Source of the DNA: JBFGJY01 sp041576975
GTDB taxonomy: Bacteria > Pseudomonadota > Gammaproteobacteria > UBA4575
Length of the DNA stretch: 30,299 nt
Direction: 5' to 3'
NCBI GenBank assembly: GCA_041576975.1
Contig: JBFGJY010000031.1
Span: 1-30,299 of the forward strand
Of the stretch, positions 8,501-15,387 are shown piece after piece; position 1 is the first letter of the stretch; every line of letters starts with the position of its first letter. The notes beneath the pieces were generated by a model. The model was not told the origin of the DNA. It made no database searches and worked only from the letters and a program-made list of their open reading frames with translations. The position numbers were made by a program, and so were the translations under genes.

Positions 8501-10073
8501 CATCTACAACAAAAATTCGTAGGCCAGCAGCCATAGATTGCTTGGTATCAATCAACTTTCCATTTGAGAGACTGTCTTTAAACGGAAGCTCAAACCAGAA
8601 TGTGCTGCCTTCGCCTATGCTACTTTCAACTCCTATTGTGCCATTCATTACTTCAACTAGTTGTCGGCAAATTGCAAGACCCAATCCTGTTCCACCAAAT
8701 TTCTTTGTTGTAGAAGCATCTGCTTGCCGAAATGCTTCAAAAACTCTGCCTTGAGCATCATCAGTTATTCCCACCCCAGTATCGGTAATTTCAAAACGTA
8801 ATCTAAGGAGCTTTTCACTATTCGTGACATTTTTCACATGAAATCCAATCTCACCTTTTTCGGTAAACTTAACTGCGTTACCTGCAAGATTTAGTAGCAA
8901 TTGACGAATTCGACTTGAATCACCTTGTACATGCGTAGGCACGTCTTTGTCTATCACATATGCAATATCGAGATCTTTTGATTGTACTTGACCTGTTAGG
9001 ATTCCAACGATGTCATCTAAGATTTCCCGCAAATTAATTGACTCAAGCTCAATTTGAACTTTGCCAGAATCTATCTTTGAAAAATTTAAAATGTCGTCGA
9101 TTAATAGTAATAAAGCATCACCCGAATCATGCGCAACTGATACATACTCTTGCTGCTTGGGACTCAGTTCTGTGTCTTGAAGTATTTCAAGCATGCCTAA
9201 AATACCGTTTAACGGTGTACGCAGCTCATGACTCACATTGGCTGCAAACTCACCTTTAGCATGTGCATATTGCAAAGCGGCACTGCGCGCGGACTCTAAT
9301 TTATCCTCGCGATCTGCCAACGCATGCATCATAGTGTTAAATGCTCCCTGCATCGCTGTAATATCACTGGTTCCCCAAAGCTTTGAACGAACCTGTAAAT
9401 CTCCTTCTTCCGCCTCACGCATCAAACCTGATAATTCTTTAAGTGGTTTAGTTACACGATCGGTAATCGCTAACAAAATAAACACTAATAAACCAGACAG
9501 GAGCAAAGACACGAATACATTTACTTGGAAGATACTCTTTTCAAGTGCATGCAAAGTATTTTTGCTTACGTATACTCGAACATAACCGAGTAGTTCTCTT
9601 TCACTGATTTCTTCTATAAATGGTAATTCAGTAATTTCTTGATCCATGCCACGCGCAAAAACCGGGGAAACAAAATACCAAGCTGCTTTAGATTCTTTTA
9701 TAAGCGTGAGTTCTTGTGGCCAAAGCTCCGCATCTTTAGGAAATGTATTTTTGCCTTCTTCAATTAAAGGCTTCTTCTCGACATCATAAATTCCCACACC
9801 CTTAATATCAGGAAAATTTTTAATCGCTTTGACAGATTCTTTAGCACTCTCCTTACTAAGGTATAACAGTGTAAGTATATTTCGATCAGCAAAATCCTTT
9901 GTGACTTGAAATCCTTCAGATTCAAGATTTTGCTTAACCTTATTACCTGAAAAGGTTGAAATTAAATAAGTAGATATAGTGGCAGTAGCAAGAATACCAA
10001 TGACAAATGTAATAATTAGCTGTTCTTTAAAACCTCCAGTGTATCTTTGTTTTATGTAATTAAAAAATCTCAT
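5559..10073 (-). CDS. Giant hybrid sensor kinase with three receivers, Hpt, GGDEF and EAL domains
   Basis: A 1504-residue inner-membrane signalling protein. Order: membrane segment 18-41; periplasmic sensor about 42-182; membrane segment 183-205; HAMP about 206-258; HisKA with phospho-acceptor H282 (SHELRTP); HATPase about 375-498 with N boxes and GGTGLGLAICR; receiver 1 (acidic D524/D525, acceptor D573); receiver 2 (E671/D672, D715); Hpt with H865 (HSIKGSSSNFG); receiver 3 (D941-D943, D985); GGDEF at 1144-1148 with an inhibitory RxxD site (R1135-D1138) five residues before it; EAL with E1271, N1330, E1362, D1392/D1393, K1413 and E1449. All key catalytic residues appear intact, so both c-di-GMP synthesis and breakdown are possible, along with a full four-step phosphorelay. 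It starts 6 bases after the binding-protein stop and so is likely coupled to it. An apparent two-gene fusion: a BarA-like hybrid kinase joined to a receiver-GGDEF-EAL effector. Confidence 0.93.
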   Translation of the reverse strand: MRFFNYIKQRYTGGFKEQLIITFVIGILATATISTYLISTFSGNKVKQNLESEGFQVTKDFADRNILTLLYLSKESAKESVKAIKNFPDIKGVGIYDVEKKPLIEEGKNTFPKDAELWPQELTLIKESKAAWYFVSPVFARGMDQEITELPFIEEISERELLGYVRVYVSKNTLHALEKSIFQVNVFVSLLLSGLLVFILLAITDRVTKPLKELSGLMREAEEGDLQVRSKLWGTSDITAMQGAFNTMMHALADREDKLESARSAALQYAHAKGEFAANVSHELRTPLNGILGMLEILQDTELSPKQQEYVSVAHDSGDALLLLIDDILNFSKIDSGKVQIELESINLREILDDIVGILTGQVQSKDLDIAYVIDKDVPTHVQGDSSRIRQLLLNLAGNAVKFTEKGEIGFHVKNVTNSEKLLRLRFEITDTGVGITDDAQGRVFEAFRQADASTTKKFGGTGLGLAICRQLVEVMNGTIGVESSIGEGSTFWFELPFKDSLSNGKLIDTKQSMAAGLRIFVVDDSEIIRANLQQTFENWGADFTCLQNEAEVIDVLRNATQSNRAFDVAFIDELMPSINGIELIRKIAKDAQIAPMKLVLMTNQKNPDAFIDRFREIDAYIRKPIRQSNLFDCIAEFINRPLDENLRQDVTAISLPSKKPNLNATILVVEDNRANQQVAQAMLERLGCRSSVASNGFEALKLLESTEYDAIFMDCNMPDMDGYEATQQIRQLKTEVAQIPIIAMTANVLEGDREKCIQAGMNDYISKPLKLDTLIAKLERWLDLPPENEIEIDPTKILTSHDVQFDFNEKSIIDPVIISELRDNVGDGFNDMVEVYIEDMGILLRSLEKSVLEKNSSTLIHYAHSIKGSSSNFGALRLAHIAKQLEDIGRKNTTSGARDLVQTLFTEADLVINDLKKELNLHIDDTLLVQNKVERILIADDDRSMRVALQNVLITDGYEIEAVSDGVDAVSRCEKRMPDLILLDALMPNLNGFEACKKIRKLRGSSHVPILIITALDDEKSIEHAFNSGATDYIPKPIHFAVMRQRISRLLKASRAEVHVRELAYNDSLTGLPNRTMFIDQMQKLLNKVRRRSEMLAVMFLDLDRFKYVNDTLGHNVGDMLLKSVADRIISCVRSADTVARLGGDEFTLALDGIEDRNVVSNIADKICRKLSEPYSFAGREIYVTASIGISVHPQDGDDIGVLMKRADTAMFRAKERGGSYLFYEKEMEVVVTNKVQVEQDLRHSLEREELDVYYQPKLDMQTSKIYGMEALVRWNHPEKGQIGPSDFIPLAEETGLISELGLWVLISACVQVQAWIDKGYDPIPVSVNLSGRQLENCDIAAQVAHVLARSGLDPKYLELEITESTIMKRPEEVISILHQLKSMGVKLSIDDFGTGYSSLNYLRKFPIDLLKIDAAFVHDISENKEDRLIVKGIIALAKSLNLNVLAEGVETREQQELLRDEGCDFIQGFYVGRPMKSEDFENQFILADRSNIKVLSNFRQKQ

Positions 10074-10079
10074 TCCTAT

Positions 10080-11072
10080 TTACTCTGACGGGAATACGGC
10101 ATCAAAATTTCTTAATTCGGAGCTTGAAATATTAATACCTAAATGCTCGGCGGTACGTCGATTTAATGCCGTATTTAAATCTTCAAGAGGAACCATCCCT
10201 TTTATGCTTGCACCATTCCCTTTTAATTCATCTAATGCGATTTTTCCTAAGCTTTTTCCTAACTTTACGTTGTCAGGATACAGCGCAAATAAAACGCCTT
10301 TGTTTACATGTGAAAGTTTAGTAGAGAACACTATAGTTCCATGTTTCCATGATTGTTCCAGAATAAACGACAAAACAGCATAGTTATCTACTGAAGTTGA
10401 ATCTGGTGGTAGCCAGATGGCTGCATTACTTATTCCAGGTCGTTTAAATATTTCTCGATACAGTTTCGCAGACTTAGAAAGACTAACTGTTGAATACGTA
10501 GTTAGTTCAAGTCCATGTTTGACTGCCGCATAACGAGCTTGGTCAATCAGCCATTCTGTTTTATCAGGGTTATAAACAACTATAACTTCATTTACGTAAG
10601 GTTTAAGCTTTTTAAGCTTCGCAAATAATTTGTCAGGAGATGGTGCAACGGAAATACCAGGACGAGAATCATCAATCAATTTTGGCTTGAGCACACCACC
10701 TAAAATAACAGGAATGTCATTAGTTATAACAGAAGTTGCAGTTTCTCCACGCACACCTAATGCAACACATACTTTAATATTATTTTTACTCAGCCACTGA
10801 TTAAACTCTTGCTGTGAATATTCCTTTTTCAGTATGTAACGCACAGTGCGTCCATTAACTTGTTCCTCCACGCCATCTGCAATATCAGTAAAGATTTTAT
10901 TGAACGGCGCACGTATCTCAGGATAAACCACAGCAACGGATGGCGTTGCCGCAAAAGCGGGAATGAAAAAAAACAATAGTAATGCAAAGAAGATCAACAC
11001 AGTCTTTTTGCAACTGTTTAGTTTCAATATTGACATGATTGCCAATCGAAGCGTTGAAGGGTCAGCTATCAT
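10080..11072 (-). CDS. Solitary periplasmic substrate-binding protein (ABC_sub_bind/TrpX type), likely ligand sensor
   Basis: 330 residues with an N-terminal signal peptide: a basic segment, a hydrophobic core at about 24-40 and an AFA-AT cleavage site near 41/42. The rest alternates strand and helix like the two-lobed ABC_sub_bind fold: VAVVYPEI at the start, VPVILGGV-like and VIVVYNPDKTEW elements, and YPDNVKLGKSLGKIALDEL near the end. No permease or ATPase is adjacent. It sits between a TonB receptor and a transmembrane kinase, 6 bases from the latter. I infer that it presents a ligand to the kinase's periplasmic domain rather than feeding a transporter. Start is uncertain: ATG at 11070-11072 or ATG at codon 13 (11034-11036); neither has a clear Shine-Dalgarno. 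Confidence 0.8.
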   Translation of the reverse strand: MIADPSTLRLAIMSILKLNSCKKTVLIFFALLLFFFIPAFAATPSVAVVYPEIRAPFNKIFTDIADGVEEQVNGRTVRYILKKEYSQQEFNQWLSKNNIKVCVALGVRGETATSVITNDIPVILGGVLKPKLIDDSRPGISVAPSPDKLFAKLKKLKPYVNEVIVVYNPDKTEWLIDQARYAAVKHGLELTTYSTVSLSKSAKLYREIFKRPGISNAAIWLPPDSTSVDNYAVLSFILEQSWKHGTIVFSTKLSHVNKGVLFALYPDNVKLGKSLGKIALDELKGNGASIKGMVPLEDLNTALNRRTAEHLGINISSSELRNFDAVFPSE

Positions 11073-11129
11073 TAAGGCTATTCAAGATACTTCTCTTATA
11101 ATTATTTGATTTTGATGTCTTCGAATAGT

Positions 11130-13247
11130 TTAATAATTAAATCGCAATTCTCCCCAAAAACTTCTGCGTGCAAGTGGTAAATCGTTCGGAATAGCAGGAC
11201 CAAACAAACCATTTTGACTTGGCTCAAACGCACGCTTGTTAAATAGATTTCGTGCTGACAAAGCAAACTCCCATCTGTTACTAAATGCTTTGCTACGCAA
11301 CGTTAAATCAAAAATATCATAATCATCGACATCGCTACGTGTATCACCTTCTACACGTTCGCGGTCCATTACAAAATTCCATTGTGGTGTGATATGCCAA
11401 CCAGGCTTGAACTCCCAATCTGTTCTAACATAAAACTTATGCTGAGGGGCATTACCAGCATCTTCATTTAAATTCTGATCTTCAGAATGCTGAAATGCAT
11501 AATTTCCAAGCATGTAAAATTCACGATTTATCTTCCAATCAAATTCAAATTCTAATCCATAACCATCTTGCTCACCGATGTTTTGTGCAGTAAACGTACC
11601 ACCAGGATCGGGAGTAAATCGAATAATGTCATCCCACTCGTAAGTGAATAAGTTCACTCCTAAGCGCAAATTATCTTGTGGTCTGTAATCAAACGCTAAC
11701 TCAATTGTTTCCATCTCTTCAGGATTAAGTTCATTATTACCCAGTGCTACAGGATTATTTTGATTACGAAACTCAGCAAATGATGGCGCACGAAACGCCT
11801 GGCCATATAAAAGTTTTAATGTTAAGTCATGGCGTGCTGACCAAACTAAAGCTAAGCGTGGATTCCAAGTATCACCAAAATCATTATAGTCATCATAACG
11901 AAGACCAGATGTTAACTCCCAATCGTTACTGAGATGCCAAACATCCTGAATAAATACAAAACTGTTATTACGATGTTTTTCAGGAAGAAACACTGCGGGC
12001 GAATCTGATACGTCGACCAGGGGACTACCGAGTGGTATCGGAACACCATTGCCATCCAATCCAAAATTTTTCTCCTCTTTAACCTTATATATTTCTTGAT
12101 GCGTATACCCAATTCCACTGCGAATCGAGTGATTATTAAAACCTGAAAATATTCCAGTAAGGCTGTACCGCCAGTGTCGTTCCCATACTTCAGGATTCCC
12201 AATTACCCCATTAGGAAATGGACCAATGGGTCCTGGCAAAAAGGAACCGGGTGGAAATAAAATTATATCCTCTTCAACTTCTTGAGTTGTATTCAGAAAA
12301 CTAACTTGAGATGTAACATCCCATGAATTCATAAATTCAGGATTATGGTAAGTTAAATCCGCATTCCACCGATCACTCTTCGCCTCACCATTTGGATCGA
12401 GTGCTTCAGCAATTCCTGCACCTGTTTCCACATCTCGACGGCGCTGTAGTCCAGTTCTAAACTGCCAATTCCCTCTAGAAATATCTAAACGTGCATCAAT
12501 ATTTTGCACTCCTACATTTACTGAATCTGGTGCTAGTGACGTACCCTGAGGTGTAGCAGCGTCTGCATTGATGTCTTCATCATGTCCATCGACATCGCGA
12601 ATTTCTGCTGAAAACGCTATATCAAACCCACCTAAGTTGCCCCCATATAACGCCCATGCATCGTAATTAATAAAATTACCCGCACGACTGCCAACTTGAA
12701 CGCCATCAATCTCACTAGCCTGTTTGGTAATGATGTTAATTACACCCGCAACGGCATCAGCACCATAAATTGCGGAGCCAGGACCACGAATTACTTCAAT
12801 ACGTGATACAGCCTCGATAGGCATGCCGCCCCAAACTAAATTTCTATCGCCTCTGAACAGATTTGTAATTGGAATACCATTGATTAGCATTAACACTTGA
12901 GGATTTTCAGTAGAGAAGATGCCACGAAAAGTATACACCGGGTTATAGCTAATTCGATCTCTGGAGACATGTAAGCCAGGTACAGCCTCCAGCGCCTCGT
13001 CAATATTCGTTGCACCCATTTCTCGAATATCATCAGCTGTGATGACTGTCGCTACTGCTGGCGCTTTTGAGATAGGTTGTGCTTTTCCCGTAGCAATACT
13101 AATTATTTGTTCATCACCATAGAGTTCGATAAGTGCTTCTTCTTCAATATCAGCATATGACAAGGGAACAATAAACACACATAATGAAATACTTAATAGA
13201 AAGTTGCTAGTTACATTTGAAATATAAATATTATTAAGCTGGCGCAT
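11130..13247 (-). CDS. TonB-dependent outer-membrane receptor
   Basis: A 705-residue outer-membrane receptor. The signal peptide ends near SYA-DIEEE (about residue 32). A plug domain follows: APAVATVITADDIREMGATN, then LEAVPGLHVSRDR and VLMLINGIPITNLFRG. A 22-strand barrel makes up the rest, ending in an aromatic residue (RFNY) as expected for BAM recognition. The closing LFNKRAFEPSQ and RSFWGELRF pattern is common in this family. The start is supported by AAGGAG about 7 bases upstream. The stop lies 57 bases before the binding-protein gene, so the three genes probably form an operon. The ligand is unknown. The role may be signalling rather than bulk uptake, because the following genes encode a sensor rather than a transporter (inference). 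Confidence 0.92.
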   Translation of the reverse strand: MRQLNNIYISNVTSNFLLSISLCVFIVPLSYADIEEEALIELYGDEQIISIATGKAQPISKAPAVATVITADDIREMGATNIDEALEAVPGLHVSRDRISYNPVYTFRGIFSTENPQVLMLINGIPITNLFRGDRNLVWGGMPIEAVSRIEVIRGPGSAIYGADAVAGVINIITKQASEIDGVQVGSRAGNFINYDAWALYGGNLGGFDIAFSAEIRDVDGHDEDINADAATPQGTSLAPDSVNVGVQNIDARLDISRGNWQFRTGLQRRRDVETGAGIAEALDPNGEAKSDRWNADLTYHNPEFMNSWDVTSQVSFLNTTQEVEEDIILFPPGSFLPGPIGPFPNGVIGNPEVWERHWRYSLTGIFSGFNNHSIRSGIGYTHQEIYKVKEEKNFGLDGNGVPIPLGSPLVDVSDSPAVFLPEKHRNNSFVFIQDVWHLSNDWELTSGLRYDDYNDFGDTWNPRLALVWSARHDLTLKLLYGQAFRAPSFAEFRNQNNPVALGNNELNPEEMETIELAFDYRPQDNLRLGVNLFTYEWDDIIRFTPDPGGTFTAQNIGEQDGYGLEFEFDWKINREFYMLGNYAFQHSEDQNLNEDAGNAPQHKFYVRTDWEFKPGWHITPQWNFVMDRERVEGDTRSDVDDYDIFDLTLRSKAFSNRWEFALSARNLFNKRAFEPSQNGLFGPAIPNDLPLARRSFWGELRFNY

Positions 13248-13584
13248 GCTGACACTCCTTATGTCTTACATGGAGTACTTTTTTCACTTGCTACTTGTGT
13301 TAGCTGAATACCTTATTAAATGGACGAGCATCAGCCTCGCATTTCAAGCGAAATAATACGTAATTAATGCACCGTATTTTAAGGAGTTACGTGTGATACA
13401 AGATTAAAATGTATCGGATGTTTGATACCGTGGATCTAATAGTATTGTGAGCAAACGGTATCAAAAATAGGATAAACGGATAATATCTTTCTAAATTAAA
13501 TTTTTAAATTTATTTAATTGACGAACACAACCAGTCTCAATTTAAAAATTGATAAGATTAGTAAGTTAATTGATTGAGATGCAA
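13248..13584. promoter_or_regulatory. AT-rich regulatory region upstream of the TonB receptor, with repeated GATAC/GTATC half-sites
   Basis: No gene is seen. A perfect 10-bp inverted repeat TTTGATACCG/CGGTATCAAA lies at 13421-13430 and 13456-13465. Two further GATAC/GTATC half-sites are at 13395-13399 and 13411-13415. The cluster is 160-220 bases upstream of the receptor start and could be an operator (inference). The region also holds the 3' end of the citrate-synthase-like transcript; a CAATTT/AAATTG palindrome near 13538-13551 is visible but no convincing terminator. Confidence 0.35.
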
Positions 13585-14379
13585 CTACCATTGGCGAATA
13601 TTCTCCCCTTCATAAGATATCCGATCGCAGCGTATTGGGAAAAATGTTCCTTCTTTATTTTTCGATGCATCAAAATAACAAAATAAATTACCAGCTGAAA
13701 AACATATGCACATCAAATTTTTATATTCCTCAACGGACAAGTCTAAATCAGCAACTAAAGCAGCGGCCAATGCCGCAACATTCATCTTAAGTCGAATATT
13801 TTTTTTGTATAGAGCCTGTTCTACATCAAAAACTAGTTTAACAAATTTCCCATCAGATAAAGAAAGACTTCTAGCACAATCTAGCAAGGGTTGAAGTCTT
13901 TCATCATGCTGAACAATAGGTCTGCCAAAGCCAGGTAGACCGCGAAAAATTGACAGCTCTTTTTGCAAAATGCTATCTAGTTTTTTTGCATTATCTAATT
14001 CAGCTTGCACTCTATATAGTAGATCTAGTGATCTTATAATTGGTCGTTGACCGTAAATTGTAGAATCTGAAGCTGCAATACTAGCACCAGCACTTAATGC
14101 AGCAGTGCTTCTTACAGTACCAGTAAGACTAGAAACTCTATTGTTCCATATTCTTGGATCAGGATAACTTGCTCCAATTTTCCAAATTTGTTCTATTAAA
14201 GTCGACGCTTCAACAGAAAAATTTCGTCCCGTGATTCCATAGATTAGTAACTGCATCCAACTTAAGTCTTTTAATTCAGTGAAGAAATCTTTGCCACGTA
14301 ATACAACTCTTTCCCCTGGAAATGACGCTCCCATTGAAGTAGTCCAATTGTTTTCACTTTCAAATAGATGTTGAATCAT
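13585..14379 (-). CDS. Citrate-synthase-fold protein B (citryl-CoA-lyase-like), keeps the catalytic Asp region
   Basis: 264 residues, much shorter than a citrate synthase (about 370-430). Family features: STAALSAGASIAAS-like helix (91-104), the PGFGRPIVQHDERLQPLL segment (149-166) matching the synthase GFGHxVYxxxDPR region with the catalytic Asp as D159, and a C-terminal RISYEGENIRQW matching the usual R-x-RYxGP ending. The synthase Gly-Phe-Gly-His is Gly-Phe-Gly-Arg here. The first catalytic His (ADHxxNAS) is absent, with YPDPRIWNNR (72-81) in its place, and the LHGGA loop reads IYGQR. It starts 24 bases after protein A on the same strand. Function is unknown; I infer that it works with protein A as a heteromer. 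Confidence 0.7.
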   Translation of the reverse strand: MIQHLFESENNWTTSMGASFPGERVVLRGKDFFTELKDLSWMQLLIYGITGRNFSVEASTLIEQIWKIGASYPDPRIWNNRVSSLTGTVRSTAALSAGASIAASDSTIYGQRPIIRSLDLLYRVQAELDNAKKLDSILQKELSIFRGLPGFGRPIVQHDERLQPLLDCARSLSLSDGKFVKLVFDVEQALYKKNIRLKMNVAALAAALVADLDLSVEEYKNLMCICFSAGNLFCYFDASKNKEGTFFPIRCDRISYEGENIRQW

Positions 14380-14403
14380 ATTAATTTTTCTAATTTGAAT
14401 TAT

Positions 14404-15240
14404 TTATCGTGGTTTCGTTCTAGGGCCAGGATCATTTTCTAAATGTAATCCATCTATAAAAAAAGGAAATTTTCTCCAGCCATTCCTTTTTTGCTCTAAC
14501 GCATGTGTTGCTGCACCAGGAAGCCGAAGAAGTAAGTAAAGCATTTCACCTTGCTCTGGATTCATAGTTAAATCAAAAAATGCTGTAGCAATGACTCCTG
14601 TGAATGTTAAAGGGCTTCCGGAAATTTTTTCTAATGTTTGTCGGTTTTTGTTTAACCAATCAAGATTTGAATTTGAGCCTGTCATTTCGCTTAAGTAACC
14701 CAAAGTTTGTCGTATGGGTTTTGGACAGCTAACCCCATTAGGATCAAATCCAGGCGGGTGTTCAATAGGTGTCCAAATATCCGCACGTTCTTCAACTGGC
14801 GGATTTATTATCCTGTTTTCCCACTTTTCTAAATCTCGTTTGCAGTCTTCCCATATTTGCATTACCAAATACACTTCACGTGCCCCACCGTATTGCCCTG
14901 CCCCTACTGCAAGAGCGGCCATTAAAGCTGATGCCGATGTCGATCCTCCTACGCCTGCATTCATTGCAGCGCGCACACTGTGGTCACGAATGCCTGGATT
15001 AGCTATAGCGACAGCAACTGTTTCGAGTAATTTAGCTTGCTCTTTTGTTGGCTTTTCTAATTTAAAAAGTAGATACAAATATTCTGCCCAACTTGCCTTA
15101 CCTAATAAGTCGCCATAGACATCATACCCCGCACAGTAGCTCTTATTTGCAACAAAAGGATTATCTGGCTCTGGCTCTTCTTTCCAAATTGTTGTGTGTA
15201 TTACTTCACGCATTGCTTTAGGTTTAGATGCGTTCATCAA
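14404..15240 (-). CDS. Citrate-synthase-fold protein A (citryl-CoA-lyase-like), keeps the first catalytic His
   Basis: 278 residues if read from TTG at 15238-15240; the adjacent ATG (15235-15237, 277 residues) is the more likely start. No strong Shine-Dalgarno is seen. RDHSVRAAMNAGVGGSTSAS (85-104) matches the citrate synthase DHxxNAS helix with H87 as the catalytic His. GQYGGAREV (115-123) matches the LHGGANE loop, with the second catalytic His replaced by Tyr117; ATP-citrate lyase and citryl-CoA lyase also have an aromatic residue here. The C-terminal LPGAATHALEQKRNGW (240-255) matches the synthase's terminal helix. The GFGHxxxxxxDPR segment with the catalytic Asp is missing; a divergent 145-200 region stands in its place. 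It lies 147 bases after the ThDP enzyme gene. Confidence 0.7.
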   Translation of the reverse strand: MMNASKPKAMREVIHTTIWKEEPEPDNPFVANKSYCAGYDVYGDLLGKASWAEYLYLLFKLEKPTKEQAKLLETVAVAIANPGIRDHSVRAAMNAGVGGSTSASALMAALAVGAGQYGGAREVYLVMQIWEDCKRDLEKWENRIINPPVEERADIWTPIEHPPGFDPNGVSCPKPIRQTLGYLSEMTGSNSNLDWLNKNRQTLEKISGSPLTFTGVIATAFFDLTMNPEQGEMLYLLLRLPGAATHALEQKRNGWRKFPFFIDGLHLENDPGPRTKPR

Positions 15241-15288
15241 AATTTTTTAAGCTTGTTAAATTGTAAATTAGACAAATTATATTAGAGA

Positions 15289-15309
15289 TACATTCAAGAA
15301 ACGAATGTA
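15289..15309. repeat. 7-bp hairpin between the ThDP gene and citrate-synthase-like gene A
   Basis: TACATTC (15289-15295) and GAATGTA (15303-15309) are perfect inverted copies around a 7-base loop. No U tract follows on either strand, so it is not a typical terminator. In the 147-base gap between two co-directional genes it may be an mRNA processing or stabilising element, or chance in AT-rich sequence. Confidence 0.3.
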
Positions 15310-15387
15310 ATTATTAAAAGCGTATATTCTTTTATAAAGCCTAGAAATTCTAGTACTTAAAAAAGATCAAGAAATAATTTTGTGTTC

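Noticed and set aside
10080..11072. Reading the lone binding protein as part of an import ABC transporter
   Set aside because: No permease or ATPase is adjacent on either side; the gene is coupled to a kinase instead.
11912..12202. A 96-residue frame inside the TonB receptor gene on the same strand
   Set aside because: It is a shifted frame within a continuous barrel-coding gene, with no start signal or domain.
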